64,000 bases of DNA from Pseudomonadota bacterium (GTDB lineage: Bacteria > Pseudomonadota > Gammaproteobacteria > Burkholderiales > Thiobacillaceae), in the NCBI GenBank assembly GCA_021847835.1, contig JAJZPR010000007.1:44197-108196 (forward strand). Reading direction: 5' to 3'. Under the pieces are notes generated by a model, which was given only the letters and a program-made list of their open reading frames with translations, searched no databases and had not been told where the DNA came from. Shown one piece after another: positions 31,281-40,084 of the stretch; the stretch's first letter is position 1, and each line of letters opens with the position of its first letter. A program made the translations under genes and the position numbers.

Positions 31281-32738
31281 TTATCCCCGTGAAGCCGCAC
31301 GGGCGGTCGATTCTGTATCGACAACAGGTTCTGGCCGGAAATTCCGCACGTCCACGAAGTGGCCGGCGATGCCCGCCGCCGCCGCCATCGCCGGGCTCAC
31401 GAGATGGGTTCTGCCGCCCGCGCCCTGGCGGCCTTCGAAGTTGCGGTTGGAAGTGGAGGCACAACGTTCGCCCGGTTCCAGCCGGTCGGCGTTCATGGCC
31501 AGGCACATGGAGCAGCCCGGTTCGCGCCATTCGAAACCGGCGTCCAGGAAAATCCTGTCCAGGCCCTCTTCCTCGGCCTGCTTCTTCACCAGGCCGGAGC
31601 CCGGCACCACCATGGCCAGCTTGACGTTCGCAGCCTTGTGCCTGCCCTTGACCACGGCCGCGGCTTCGCGCAGGTCTTCGATTCTGGAGTTGGTGCAGGA
31701 GCCGATGAAGACTTTATCAATGGCGATCTGCTCGATCGGCGTGCCCGCCGTGAGTCCCATGTACTGCAGCGCGCGCTCCCAGTCGTGTTTTTTTACTTCG
31801 CTGGGCGCGTCGGCAGGGTTCGGCACCTTGCCGTCCACCGTCACCACCATTTCCGGCGACGTGCCCCAGGTCACCTGCGGCTTGATCTTCGCCGCATCGA
31901 GCACGACCTCGGCATCGAATTTCGCATCGGCATCCGACACCAGGGTCTTCCAGTAAGCCGCCGCCTGCTCGAACATCTCGCCCTTGGGCGCGTAAGGCCG
32001 GCCGCGGAAATATTCGACGGTCTTCTCGTCCACCGCCACCATGCCGGCGCGCGCACCCGCTTCAATGGCCATGTTGCACAGGGTCATGCGCCCTTCCATG
32101 GACAGCGAGCGGATGGCCGATCCGGCGAACTCCACCGCGTAACCGGTGCCGCCGGCGGTGCCGATTTCGCCGATGATGGCGAGCGCCACGTCCTTGGCGG
32201 TGACGCCGCGGCCAAGCTCGCCTTCCACGCGGATGCGCATGGCCCTGGATTTTTTCTGTACCAGGCACTGGGTGGCCAGCACGTGCTCGACTTCCGAGGT
32301 GCCGATGCCGTGCGCCAGCGCGCCGAACGCGCCGTGCGTCGAGGTATGCGAGTCGCCGCAGACCACGGTCATGCCGGGCAGGGTGAGGCCCTCCTCCGGA
32401 CCGATGACGTGCACGATGCCCTGGCGGATGTCGTCCATCTTGAATTCGGTGATGCCGAACTCGGCGCAGTTGGCGTCCAGCGTCTCCACCTGCAGGCGCG
32501 ACACCGGGTCGGCGATGCCCTTGCTGCGGTCGGTGGTCGGCACGTTGTGGTCGGGCACGGCCACGGCCGAGCTCGTGCGCCAGGGCTTGCGCCCGGCCAG
32601 CTTCAGGCCTTCGAAGGCCTGCGGGCTGGTGACTTCGTGCACCAGATGGCGGTCGATGTAGAGCAAGGCGGTGCCGTCGGGCTCCACGTGCACCACGTGG
32701 GCATCCCACAGCTTGTCGTAAAGAGTACGTCCGGGCAT
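31281..32738 (-). CDS. leuC: 3-isopropylmalate dehydratase large subunit
   Basis: LeuC is the aconitase-like subunit with a [4Fe-4S] cluster. The 485-residue protein has [15 protein letters not shown], the cluster ligands in GSCTNSR and CSMCLAMN, and a normal end. The C-terminal [19 protein letters not shown] tail is slightly long. With leuD and leuB it covers the last steps before leucine transamination; leuA is not in the window. Confidence 0.97.
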   Translation of the reverse strand: MPGRTLYDKLWDAHVVHVEPDGTALLYIDRHLVHEVTSPQAFEGLKLAGRKPWRTSSAVAVPDHNVPTTDRSKGIADPVSRLQVETLDANCAEFGITEFKMDDIRQGIVHVIGPEEGLTLPGMTVVCGDSHTSTHGAFGALAHGIGTSEVEHVLATQCLVQKKSRAMRIRVEGELGRGVTAKDVALAIIGEIGTAGGTGYAVEFAGSAIRSLSMEGRMTLCNMAIEAGARAGMVAVDEKTVEYFRGRPYAPKGEMFEQAAAYWKTLVSDADAKFDAEVVLDAAKIKPQVTWGTSPEMVVTVDGKVPNPADAPSEVKKHDWERALQYMGLTAGTPIEQIAIDKVFIGSCTNSRIEDLREAAAVVKGRHKAANVKLAMVVPGSGLVKKQAEEEGLDRIFLDAGFEWREPGCSMCLAMNADRLEPGERCASTSNRNFEGRQGAGGRTHLVSPAMAAAAGIAGHFVDVRNFRPEPVVDTESTARAASRG

Positions 32739-32774
32739 GAAGCAAAAATTCCTTGAAGAACAGAAAATTATAAG

Positions 32775-33917
32775 TCAGGCCGGCGGCGGCGGAAAGCGGC
32801 GCAAGCGCACCACAAAGGCCAGGAGGGCACAGCCCGCCGCCAGGCTGAAGGTCCATTGCGCGCCCAGCCCTTCCCAGGCCCAGCCCGCATACAGGCCGCC
32901 CAGGGTGCCGCCGGCGCCGAAGGCCAGGCTGTTGTAAAGCGCCTGGCCGCGCGCCTGGTGGCGCCCCCTGAAGTAGCGGTGGATCAGCGTCACCGCCGCG
33001 GCGTGATAGGCGCCGAAGGTGAAGGCGTGCAGGAACTGGGCGGCGATCACCACGGCCGGGCTGCCCACGCCCCAGGCGATCATGAGGAAACGCACCGCCG
33101 CCACGGCAAAGGTCAGCAACAACAATTTCTCGAAATTCACCTGCTTGAGGCGCGGCAGCCACAGGAACACGCCGATTTCGGCGAGGACGCCGATCGCCCA
33201 CAGCCAGCCCACCGCCGATTTGCTGTAACCGTGGTCGACCAGATAAATCGAATAGAAGGTGTAGTAAGGCCCGTGCGCGGCCGCCATCAGGAAGCAGCCC
33301 GCCAATAGCGTCCATACCTCCGGCCGGCGCACGATGTCCGTGATGGGCGCGTGATCATGCTCGTGCGGCGCGATCACGGCCTCCGGCATGACGCGCGCGA
33401 ACAGCACGATGCCGATGATGAAGCCCAGCACCGCCCACAACAGGTCCGTCAGCGGGCGGTAGTCGAACCAGTAGCCCAGGCCGACCACCACCATGATGAA
33501 GCCGATCGAGCCCCACAGGCGGATGTAACCGTACTGCGCCATGCGCTCGCCCAGGTGCGACAGGGTCATGGCCTCGACCAGCGGCAGCGAGGCGCTCCAG
33601 AAGAAGCTCATGCCCGCCATCACCACGAACAGCCACCAGAACGAGGTGCCGAAAAATACGCCGACGTAGAACAGCAGACTGCCGATGGCGGCCAGCTGCA
33701 CGATGACCACCCGCTTGCCGCTGCGGTCGGCCATGTGCCCCCAGATGTTGGGCGCGAAGATGCGCATCACCTGCAGGAGCGACATCAGGATGCCGATCTG
33801 GAAGGCGCTGAATTCGAGCGATTTGAGATACAGGCCCCAGAACGGGGCCATGGCGCCGACGAAGGCGAAATAGAAAAAATAGAAGCCCGAAAGCCTCCAG
33901 TAGGGAACATCCTTCAT
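32775..33917 (-). CDS. MFS transporter (MFS_1-like family)
   Basis: The 380-residue protein has about twelve hydrophobic segments and the N-terminal WRLSGFYFFYFAFVGAMAPF, with RIFAPNIWGHMADRSGKR as the loop 2-3 motif. This is typical of the LacY/HcaT-like MFS_1_like group. Its substrate is unknown. A gene of this type lies between aroC and leuC in many Betaproteobacteria. Confidence 0.85.
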   Translation of the reverse strand: MKDVPYWRLSGFYFFYFAFVGAMAPFWGLYLKSLEFSAFQIGILMSLLQVMRIFAPNIWGHMADRSGKRVVIVQLAAIGSLLFYVGVFFGTSFWWLFVVMAGMSFFWSASLPLVEAMTLSHLGERMAQYGYIRLWGSIGFIMVVVGLGYWFDYRPLTDLLWAVLGFIIGIVLFARVMPEAVIAPHEHDHAPITDIVRRPEVWTLLAGCFLMAAAHGPYYTFYSIYLVDHGYSKSAVGWLWAIGVLAEIGVFLWLPRLKQVNFEKLLLLTFAVAAVRFLMIAWGVGSPAVVIAAQFLHAFTFGAYHAAAVTLIHRYFRGRHQARGQALYNSLAFGAGGTLGGLYAGWAWEGLGAQWTFSLAAGCALLAFVVRLRRFPPPPA

Positions 33918-33982
33918 GGCGTGAATTATCCCGAATCCCGGCAGAGTCGGAGCAAGGCGCGGACGGCTTGCCGTCTACAAGC

Positions 33983-35080
33983 TCAAGCTTTGCCGGGGAC
34001 GATCGGCGTGGCACTCGCCACATCGCCGCACTGCGCGCGGTGGCGCAGCGCATGGTCCATGATGACGATGGCCATCAGGGCCTCGGCGATGGGCGTGGCG
34101 CGGATGCCGACGCAGGGATCGTGGCGGCCGTGGGTGACGACCTCGATGGGATTGCCGTGCAGGTCGATGGAACGGCCCGGCAGGCGGATGCTTGATGTCG
34201 GCTTGATGGCGAGGTGCGCCACCACGTTCTGCCCGCTGGAAATGCCGCCCAGCACGCCGCCGGCGTGGTTGGACAGGAAGCCCTGCGGCGTGAGTTCGTC
34301 GCGGTGCTCGGTGCCCCTCTGCCGCGCGGCCGCCATGCCGTCGCCGATTTCCACACCCTTGACCGCGTTCAGCCCCATCAGCGCGTGCGCGAGGTCGGCG
34401 TCGAGCTTGTCGTACAGCGGCTCGCCCAGTCCCACCGGCACGTTCTCGGCAACGATGGTGATCTTCGCGCCGACCGAGTCGCCGGATTTGCGCAGCGCGT
34501 CCATGTAGGCTTCGAGCTCGGGCACGATGGCGGCGTTGGGCGAGAAGAACGCATTGTTGTCGATCTCCTCCCACGACTCGAAGGGAATGTCGATCGGGCC
34601 CAGCGCGGACATGTAGCCGCGGATGACCACGCCATATTTTTCCTTGAGCCACTTCTTCGCGATCGCGCCCGCGCCGACGATGGGCGCGGTCAGGCGCGCG
34701 GACGAGCGCCCGCCGCCGCGGTAATCGCGGAAGCCGTATTTCTGCGTGTAGGTGTAGTCGGCATGGCCGGGACGGAAAGTCTCGGCGATGTTGCCGTAGT
34801 CCTTGCTGCGCTGGTCCTCGTTGCGGATCAGGAGCGCGATGGGCGTGCCGGTGGTCCTGCCCTCGAACACGCCGGAAAGAATCTCGGCGGTGTCGGATTC
34901 CTGGCGCTGGGTGACATGGCGCGAGGTGCCGGGCTTGCGGCGATCAAGATCGTGCTGGATGTCGGCCTCGGCAAGCGCCATGCCCGGCGGGCAGCCGTCG
35001 ACCACGCAGCCGATGGCCGGGCCGTGGGATTCGCCGAAAACGGTGACGCAGAAAAGCTTGCCGAGTGTGCTGCCGGACAT
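33983..35080 (-). CDS. aroC: Chorismate synthase
   Basis: AroC converts EPSP to chorismate, using reduced FMN. The 365-residue protein begins [10 protein letters not shown] and has the signatures [28 protein letters not shown] and [16 protein letters not shown]. The ATG at 35080 is preferred over an upstream ATG at 35119. It is divergent from the ThDP gene; the 131-bp gap must hold both promoters, though I could not pick firm -35/-10 boxes. Confidence 0.97.
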   Translation of the reverse strand: MSGSTLGKLFCVTVFGESHGPAIGCVVDGCPPGMALAEADIQHDLDRRKPGTSRHVTQRQESDTAEILSGVFEGRTTGTPIALLIRNEDQRSKDYGNIAETFRPGHADYTYTQKYGFRDYRGGGRSSARLTAPIVGAGAIAKKWLKEKYGVVIRGYMSALGPIDIPFESWEEIDNNAFFSPNAAIVPELEAYMDALRKSGDSVGAKITIVAENVPVGLGEPLYDKLDADLAHALMGLNAVKGVEIGDGMAAARQRGTEHRDELTPQGFLSNHAGGVLGGISSGQNVVAHLAIKPTSSIRLPGRSIDLHGNPIEVVTHGRHDPCVGIRATPIAEALMAIVIMDHALRHRAQCGDVASATPIVPGKA

Positions 35081-35211
35081 GTGTTGGGGCCGATCTATGC
35101 GGATGGCCGATTCTATCAAACTCGAAAGCCCCTACGCTCCGCTTCGCTTTCCCCAGAATGAAAACTTGTGTTCAAATCGGTGGTTCAGGAGATGGCTACA
35201 AATTCAGGAAC

Positions 35212-36879
35212 ATGCAAATCCCTGTCAGCGAACTGATTGTCAGGTATATGGAGCGGCTGGGCGTCAAGGCCATCTTCGGCATCCCGGGCTCGCACATCCT
35301 GCCGGTCTACGATGCACTCTACGATTCGACCATCAAAACCGTGCTGGTCAAGCACGAACAGGCCGCAGGCTTCATGGCCGGCGGCCATGCCCGGGTCACG
35401 GGCGGCGTCGGCGCCTGCATCACCACCGCCGGGCCGGGGGCGACCAACCTGGTCACCGCCATCGCCAGCGCCTATGCCGACCACCTGCCGGTGATCGCCG
35501 TCACCGGCGAGGCGCCCACCTATCTCTTCGGCAAGGGCGGCCTGCAGGAAAGCTCGGGCGAAGGCGGCAGCATCGACCAGGTGGCCCTGTTCGCCGGCAT
35601 CACCCGCTACCACAAGCTGGTCGAGCGCACCGACTACCTGGCCACCGTGCTCAACCAGGCGGCCAAGCATCTGCTGTCCAAGACGCCCGGCCCGGTGGTC
35701 CTAAGCATCCCCTACAACATCCAGAAAGAAGCGGTCGACGCATCCATCCTGGACGAGATCGCCTTCGGCCGCGCCAACGGCGAATGCGTGATCGCCGATG
35801 ACTACATAGCCAAGAGCATCGAGCTGATCCGCGAGGCCAAACGCCCGCTGATCATCGCCGGCTACGGCTGCATCCGCGCCAATGCGCGGGAAGCCCTGCG
35901 CAGCATCAGCGAACGATTGAACATCCCGGTCACCAGCAGCCTCAAGGCCAAGGGCGCCGTCGACGAACGCTCGGCGCTGGCCCTCGGCAGCCTGGGCGTC
36001 ACCTCCGGCGGCTACGCCATGCGCTACCTGGAACAGGAGGCCGACCTGGTTCTGGTGCTGGGCGCGGGCTTCAACGAGCGCACCAGCTATGTCTGGGACA
36101 AACACCTCCTGGCCGGCAAGAAGCTGATCCAGGTGGACAACAGCGCCCAGCAGCTGGAAAAGGTCTTCCGCGCCGACCTGGTGGTGCATGCCGACCTGGG
36201 CGCCTATCTCAAGGCGCTCGATTCAGCTTTGCAAACGCAGAACCTGCCGGCCAAGGCGCCGGTGGATGTCGCCGGCTTCATCGCAGCGGCGCAGAAGCAG
36301 ACCGACGACGCCGGCGAGACCATCTTCGATGCGAAATTCGACCAGGTGTGCGCCTTTTACGCCTGGCTGGAGCAACAGTTCCCCGACGGCCTGGTCATGT
36401 TCGACGACAACATCGTCTTCGCGCAGAACTTCTACCGCGTCTCGCACAAGGACCGCTTCTACCCCAACACCGGCATCTCGTCCCTGGGTCACGCCATCCC
36501 CGCCGCCATCGGCGCCGGCTGCGCGGTCGATCGGCCCCTGTTCGCCATGATCGGCGACGGCGGCTTCCACATGTGCGCCATGGAAATCATGACCGCGGTG
36601 AACTACGACATCCCGCTCAACGTGGTGCTGTTCAACAACAACACCATGGGTCTCATCCGCAAGAACCAGCACCATCTCTACCGGGACCGCTTCATCGACT
36701 GCGACTTCACCAACCCGGACTACGCGCTGCTGGCAAAGTCCTTCGGCATCCATCACGCACGGGTGGAAAACGAACAGGACCTGGCGAAACTGGCGGCGCT
36801 CGATTTCCGCAAGGGCATCAACCTCATCGAAGTCCTGATTGACCAAGACGCGTACCCGAACTACTCGTCGCGCCGGTAA
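35212..36879 (+). CDS. ThDP-dependent enzyme, acetolactate-synthase-like
   Basis: A 555-residue protein with the three domains of the acetohydroxyacid synthase/decarboxylase family. The catalytic Glu49 lies in VKHEQAAGF, followed by TTAGPGATNLVTAIASAYAD; the ThDP-binding motif starts at GDG (448-450) and ends in NNNTMG. It carries GGLQESSGEGGSIDQ where true AHAS has a different loop. No small regulatory subunit gene follows, and the gene is coupled to a glycosyltransferase-like gene 3 bp downstream. So it is probably not the housekeeping IlvB. It may decarboxylate a 2-oxo acid or make an activated aldehyde for a secondary pathway; substrate unknown. Confidence 0.85.
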   Translation: MQIPVSELIVRYMERLGVKAIFGIPGSHILPVYDALYDSTIKTVLVKHEQAAGFMAGGHARVTGGVGACITTAGPGATNLVTAIASAYADHLPVIAVTGEAPTYLFGKGGLQESSGEGGSIDQVALFAGITRYHKLVERTDYLATVLNQAAKHLLSKTPGPVVLSIPYNIQKEAVDASILDEIAFGRANGECVIADDYIAKSIELIREAKRPLIIAGYGCIRANAREALRSISERLNIPVTSSLKAKGAVDERSALALGSLGVTSGGYAMRYLEQEADLVLVLGAGFNERTSYVWDKHLLAGKKLIQVDNSAQQLEKVFRADLVVHADLGAYLKALDSALQTQNLPAKAPVDVAGFIAAAQKQTDDAGETIFDAKFDQVCAFYAWLEQQFPDGLVMFDDNIVFAQNFYRVSHKDRFYPNTGISSLGHAIPAAIGAGCAVDRPLFAMIGDGGFHMCAMEIMTAVNYDIPLNVVLFNNNTMGLIRKNQHHLYRDRFIDCDFTNPDYALLAKSFGIHHARVENEQDLAKLAALDFRKGINLIEVLIDQDAYPNYSSRR

Positions 36880-36882
36880 AGC

Positions 36883-38577
36883 ATGAGCGGTTTCGATACC
36901 ACGCAGCTGGAACAAGCCATGTGGTCAGACGGAGCAGACTTCCATGCGCTGCTGGCCGAGTACCAGGCCATGTTCCGCGAACAGGAAGATCTGATCCAGC
37001 AACAGGGAATGGATGATCGTCACCACTTCATCATCGGCATCCCCATCGCCGACCGCCCGCCCCACTTGCGCGCCTGCCTGGAAAGCATTTACCAGGTCTG
37101 CCGGCTCTACAACTACGGCGGCAAGACCAATGGCGTGTGGAGCAAGATCCAGGTCGTCGTCGCCGAGGACAGTCGCTTCGAGGCCAACATCCGCCGCGAT
37201 ATCGAGCTGGTAAACGAATACCGGCAAAAAGGCCTGCAGGTCCATCACTTCGGCCTGGACGAACAGTACGAACTGCTGCACGCGCTGCCTGAAAACAAGT
37301 GCAAACAGCTGGGCCGCCTCCTCACCACGCAAGCTCGGGAAAAGTTTTATCTCAAGGGCCAGGCCGCCAACCGCAACCTGAGCTACCTCAAGTTCCTGCA
37401 ACTGACCAAAAACAAGGACCGCACGCTGTATTACCTGGTCGACAGCGACCAGAGCTTTTGCGTCAACCGGCAAACGGAATCCGGCGAAGAGGCGGTGTAT
37501 GCGCTGAATTACTTCCACTACGCGGATTTAATCTTCCGCAGCACCGACACCCTGCTGCTTACCGGCAAGATGGTGGGCGACCCGCCGGTGTCGCCCTCGG
37601 TAATGGCCGCCAACTTCCTCGACGACGTGACCGCCTTCTTCACCCGCCTGGCGACATTGGACGGCAGCGAGGCCTGCCGGTTTCACGGCGCGCAGCAAAA
37701 GCCGGGCGATGCCGCCTATCACGACCTGGCCGGGTTGTTTGGTTTTGAACACAAGCAAGCCAGCTTCGATTACGTATGCCGTTTAATTGGCGCGCACGAC
37801 CATGCCGCCTGCCTGCGTGACTTCGCCAGCCGGCTCGATGCCTTCTTCTTCGGCGAGCACCTCACGCGCAAGACCTGGTTCGACTATGGAAAAGGCTTCA
37901 GCCGGCCCAGCCCCGCGCGCACCGTCTACCCCGGCAATTTCATCGTCAACTACGCGGGGCTGAAATACGTCATCCCCTTCGGGCATTTGCGCCTGAGGAT
38001 GTCCGGCCCCACTGCTGGCCGGCTGATCGCCGCCGAGATCGGGCCGCGCTTCGCCTCCTTCAACATGCCCAACCTGCACCGGCGCACCACCGAGGCCGGG
38101 CTTGCCGACGACTTCCGCCCCGGCGTGGAAGTGGGGCGGGAGAGCATCGACCTCGCCAACGAATTCGAGCGCCAGTTCTTCGGCGACCTCATGCTGTTTT
38201 CCACCGAAGAACTGGTGAAACGGGCGGACGTGAACCGGCCCTTCCCGCGAGAAATAGTCGAGACCGTACTCGATCAGAAAGAAGCCGAGATGCTGGCGCT
38301 GTACCAGCAAAAGCACGAGGCCATCGTGCAAAAGAACCGGCAATTGAATGAGCTGGTAGTCGACGCCGGGCATTGGTGGCTGGGCGTACCCGAGCTAAAA
38401 GAGGCGTTGGCGCAGGTGCGCGCCTTCATCGACAACATCGACCGCAACTTCGGCGAACACGCCCCGGCCTGGCAGCAGATTCAATCCAGTGAGCACCGCG
38501 CCCAGCGCAAGCAGCAGATCGTCGAGGCCTTGCTGAATTACCGGGCGGAGCGTGACGCCTGGGACAGCCTGTTCTGA
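36883..38577 (+). CDS. Putative DxD glycosyltransferase of unknown type
   Basis: This 564-residue soluble protein opens its core with FIIGIPIADRPPHLRACLESI, like a GT-A/GT2 nucleotide-sugar site. YYLVDSDQSF (Asp187-Ser-Asp189) is a likely DxD metal motif. A second conserved-looking block, TGKMVGDPPVSPSVMAANFL, and an acidic C-terminal helical region (residues 440-560) follow. I do not recognise a named family. It is translated directly after the ThDP enzyme (3-bp gap), so the two probably act together. A convergent sulfotransferase-like gene lies 118 bp beyond. Confidence 0.7.
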   Translation: MSGFDTTQLEQAMWSDGADFHALLAEYQAMFREQEDLIQQQGMDDRHHFIIGIPIADRPPHLRACLESIYQVCRLYNYGGKTNGVWSKIQVVVAEDSRFEANIRRDIELVNEYRQKGLQVHHFGLDEQYELLHALPENKCKQLGRLLTTQAREKFYLKGQAANRNLSYLKFLQLTKNKDRTLYYLVDSDQSFCVNRQTESGEEAVYALNYFHYADLIFRSTDTLLLTGKMVGDPPVSPSVMAANFLDDVTAFFTRLATLDGSEACRFHGAQQKPGDAAYHDLAGLFGFEHKQASFDYVCRLIGAHDHAACLRDFASRLDAFFFGEHLTRKTWFDYGKGFSRPSPARTVYPGNFIVNYAGLKYVIPFGHLRLRMSGPTAGRLIAAEIGPRFASFNMPNLHRRTTEAGLADDFRPGVEVGRESIDLANEFERQFFGDLMLFSTEELVKRADVNRPFPREIVETVLDQKEAEMLALYQQKHEAIVQKNRQLNELVVDAGHWWLGVPELKEALAQVRAFIDNIDRNFGEHAPAWQQIQSSEHRAQRKQQIVEALLNYRAERDAWDSLF

Positions 38578-38610
38578 CAGTTCCCCCTTGTGGGACGGAG
38601 GCAGAGTTTC

Positions 38611-38662
38611 GCGGGGCATGCCCCGCACTGCCGGAGCCGGATCGGGGGGACAACCCGATCCG
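38611..38662. terminator. Pair of hairpins between convergent genes
   Basis: A 16-bp perfect palindrome gcggggcatgccccgc (38611-38626) is followed by a 9-bp stem cggatcggg/cccgatccg (38638-38662, 7-base loop). They lie between the stops of the glycosyltransferase-like and sulfotransferase-like genes and fit a bidirectional transcription stop. The neighbouring sequence holds further GC-rich inverted bits. Confidence 0.55.
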
Positions 38663-38695
38663 TGGGGCGCGAAGCGGGGTTAGGGTGATGGGCTC

Positions 38696-39448
38696 TTAAA
38701 CCACAAACGAATCCGCCGCCTTCTCGATGATCTGCCTGCGGCATTCCCGGTAGACCTCGCGCGCTTGGTCCAGCACCTTTTCCGGCACCGCGACATGCGA
38801 GTAATTCTCCGGCGTGCGGTCGATGCAGCCGCTGCGTATGCGGGCGGAGGAGTCGCCCTTTCTGGCTTTGCCGGTCTGGCTGAAAATTTGATAGCGCTCA
38901 CTGAGGGGCGAATCCAGCTCCAGCCAGTGCGTGAGCCTGGGCAACAGCTGCTCCGGCGCGCGCTGGAACAGCTCGGCATCGAAATAGAAATAAGGCTGGC
39001 TGGCTGCGCGGCTGAAGTCTGCCAGCGCCTGGATGCGCGCCATGTAGTAGTTGGCCGCCTCGACCGGCGAGGCATACAGGTCGTCCACCTCTTTTTGCGC
39101 AAACAGGTTGACGATGCTCTTGATGGTGTGTTCCGGCTCCAGCAGCGAGACCAGGATTTTCATGTCCGTCAGGCCAAGCCTGTCAGGCTCCAAGGCATAG
39201 TCGTTGTGCAGCAGCTTGTCGAAGAAATAACGGCTGCCCGGCTTGAGCGCATCGCCTTCCAGAAACACCTCCAGCTGCCTGTCCAGCGCAGCGGCGTCCT
39301 CATAGCTGATGTGCATCTCGTAGTAGCCGTTGATCTGCGGGTGCGAGCCGAGAATATGCCCGGCCAGGCTGGTGAATGCCCGCATGTGGCTGAGCAGGAA
39401 AATTCTGGCGTGGTGCTCGGATGGATCGTTGGCGGGATCGGGCTGCAT
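38696..39448 (-). CDS. Sulfotransferase-like protein
   Basis: The 250-residue protein starts with IFLLSHMRAFTSLAGHILG followed by SHPQINGYYEMHISY. This resembles the PAPS 5'-phosphosulfate-binding loop and following helix of bacterial sulfotransferases, with Ala-Phe-Thr-Ser in place of the more usual Arg-Ser-Gly-Ser-Thr. A later IKSIVNLFA and ALADFSRAASQPYFYFDAE fit the 3'-phosphate side. It could transfer sulfate to a glycan or lipid made by the neighbouring genes, but the variation in the binding loop leaves this open. Confidence 0.6.
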   Translation of the reverse strand: MQPDPANDPSEHHARIFLLSHMRAFTSLAGHILGSHPQINGYYEMHISYEDAAALDRQLEVFLEGDALKPGSRYFFDKLLHNDYALEPDRLGLTDMKILVSLLEPEHTIKSIVNLFAQKEVDDLYASPVEAANYYMARIQALADFSRAASQPYFYFDAELFQRAPEQLLPRLTHWLELDSPLSERYQIFSQTGKARKGDSSARIRSGCIDRTPENYSHVAVPEKVLDQAREVYRECRRQIIEKAADSFVV

Positions 39449-39712
39449 TGTTCAACTTGATGATCTACGGAACCTGGAAGGCGTCTTGGCTGAATGGGAC
39501 AAACACTACAATGTCTAGTTGGAATAATAAGGCTGGAACCGGCCAGTTACGGACCGTCATGGTACCCGCACCGACAGTCCGGTTGAGAGTGGGAGCGGTC
39601 ATCCAGAGATGGTGCGTAATTGGCAGGATGTGACCCAATATAGTCACTCCGTCCAGATAGTTGCTTTATAAGACGTGGGCAATGGGACACGATTGCCGCT
39701 GCCTGATTTTTA
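39449..39712. other. Intergenic region with no supported gene
   Basis: The 264 bp between the sulfotransferase-like gene and dgkA hold only short overlapping frames without ribosome binding sites or protein-like composition. The base composition is lower in GC than the neighbours. I see no clear promoter, RNA or repeat; part of it could be decayed gene sequence. Confidence 0.4.
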
Positions 39713-40084
39713 TCAGGACAAGACTCCCAGCGCAACCAGCACGACGATGACGCCCACGATTACAGCGCCTGCGCTTAGCAGCAGAACCGCCCCCGCCGCG
39801 CAGTCCTTGGCGGCCCTGATCGCGGGGTGAATCTCGGGGTGCAAATGGTCGATGAGCGACTCCAGCGATGTATTGAATAGCTCCGCCGCCAGCACCAGCA
39901 AGGCGATGATCACGCATAACGCCCACCATACGGCGGATACCCGCAGCAGCAGGAGCGCGACTGGCAGGGCGAGGGCGAAACCGGTCTGAATGCGGAAGCT
40001 GCGCTCGTTTCGCCACGCCGCGGCGATGCCTTCCCAAGCAAAGCCGAGTCGTTGTCGCATCCCTCTGTTCTTCATGTCATTCAT
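39713..40084 (-). CDS. dgkA: Diacylglycerol kinase-type membrane protein
   Basis: About 123 residues with three hydrophobic helices and the DgkA motif AAELFNTSLESLIDHLHPE followed by AKDCAAGAVLL. DgkA enzymes phosphorylate diacylglycerol or undecaprenol at the inner membrane. The ATG at 40084 overlaps the stop of the DedA-PAP2 gene as ATGA, so the kinase and the phosphatase fusion are coupled. Confidence 0.9.
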   Translation of the reverse strand: MNDMKNRGMRQRLGFAWEGIAAAWRNERSFRIQTGFALALPVALLLLRVSAVWWALCVIIALLVLAAELFNTSLESLIDHLHPEIHPAIRAAKDCAAGAVLLLSAGAVIVGVIVVLVALGVLS

